DNA of 28,581 bases, from positions 1-28,581 of IMG/VR virus record IMGVR_UViG_3300037504_000203; one strand, written 5' to 3'. This stretch comes from a virus. The position numbers and the translations under genes were made by a program. The notes beneath the pieces were generated by a model, which did not search any database, had not been told where the DNA came from, and worked only from the letters and a program-made list of their open reading frames with translations. Positions 28,260 to 28,581 of this stretch are shown piece by piece. Numbering within the stretch: the stretch's first letter is position 1; each line of letters starts with the position of its first letter.

Positions 28260-28581
28260 ATGGCCGAGGACGCGACCTACGCACTCTACATCGACTGGAA
28301 CGATGACGGCGATTTTGGGGAGGCCAATGAGGACGTCTCCGACGACCTGATCGCCGCCACCGTGACGCGCGGGTTTGCCGACTCGCTCAAGCGCGTGGCG
28401 GGCGTGGGCCGGATGACGTGCGTGCTGGACAACGAGGCCCAGACGTACAGCCCGCCATTCTCGTCCGACGCCCGCCCGTGGCGCGCGGCGAAGCTGGACA
28501 TGACCTATTCCGGCACGACCACGACCCTCTTCGCCGGGTATCTCAACACCATCCGCCCGACGCCGGGCCGGTTCGAGGACC
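28260..28581 (+). CDS. Tail protein downstream of the tape measure, 3'-truncated by window edge
   Basis: ATG 28260 is two bases after the tape measure stop. The 107 visible residues are beta-rich: YALYIDWNDDGDFGEANEDV, DDLIAATVTRGFADSLKRVA, GVGRMTCVLDNEAQTYSPPF, then AKLDMTYSGTTTTLFAGYLN and TIRPTPGRFED. The order WxxDGDFxxxNEDV, then VxRGxxxxxxRVxGxGxxxxxLDNxxxxYSP, then LFxGYL is one I associate with N-terminal domains of phage tail-tip or baseplate hub proteins. The rest is outside the window. Confidence 0.75.
   Translation, partial: MAEDATYALYIDWNDDGDFGEANEDVSDDLIAATVTRGFADSLKRVAGVGRMTCVLDNEAQTYSPPFSSDARPWRAAKLDMTYSGTTTTLFAGYLNTIRPTPGRFED

Overview
The window is a high-GC segment of a tailed, siphovirus-like phage or prophage. 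Every gene I accept is on the + strand and they are packed tightly, with many 4-base ATGA overlaps. It shows the classic module order of terminase, portal, minor head protein, scaffold, decoration protein, major capsid, connectors, tail tube, frameshifted tail chaperone and tape measure. There is no rRNA, no convincing tRNA and no clear host gene. The host cannot be named from sequence alone. GC-rich codon use and the style of the last tail protein would fit an environmental bacterium such as a Chloroflexota member, but this is a guess.

Region 1 (1-9001) is an early or replication block. It has a 5'-truncated ParB/KorB-like gene, several phage genes of unknown function, a second ParB-like gene, and then a compact cassette whose order matches PRTRC (ParB-related, ThiF-related cassette) systems. 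That cassette runs ParB, PRTRC-C-like (proposed ubiquitin-like), small gene, gene in the F position, E2-like protein B with a Cys, JAB/JAMM peptidase (protein A) and ThiF/E1-like adenylyltransferase. A RusA-like Holliday junction resolvase closes the run. This amounts to a ubiquitin-like conjugation and deconjugation toolkit carried by a phage.

Region 2 (9002-10884) is a switch and cargo region. It holds an AT-richer TnpB-type RuvC nuclease with all catalytic residues, two short dyads, and a three-repeat CRISPR-like mini-array (29-bp identical repeats, 32 and 33-bp spacers). It also has a consensus-like promoter, a 68-aa gene and a strong intrinsic terminator.

Region 3 (10883-28581) is the late block. 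It contains a small LuxR-type HTH protein, membrane and coiled-coil proteins (lysis candidates), terminase small and large subunits, portal, Mu-F-like protein, surface-binding proteins (LamG/AbfB-like and CBM5/12-like), scaffold, decoration protein, capsid, and a membrane-anchored fibre-like protein. Connectors, tail terminator, tail tube, the G/GT tail chaperone with a canonical CCCAAAA slippery site, the tape measure protein and a partial tail protein follow.

Two dispersed DNA motifs tie the regions together. A perfect 18-bp palindrome, ACTGGCAACGTTGCCAGT, occurs four times, twice inside coding sequence, and sits just upstream of start codons. GTTACNGACGTAAC occurs three times exactly plus one variant, always between genes. 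They are candidates for phage-wide operator, ParB-binding or segregation sites.
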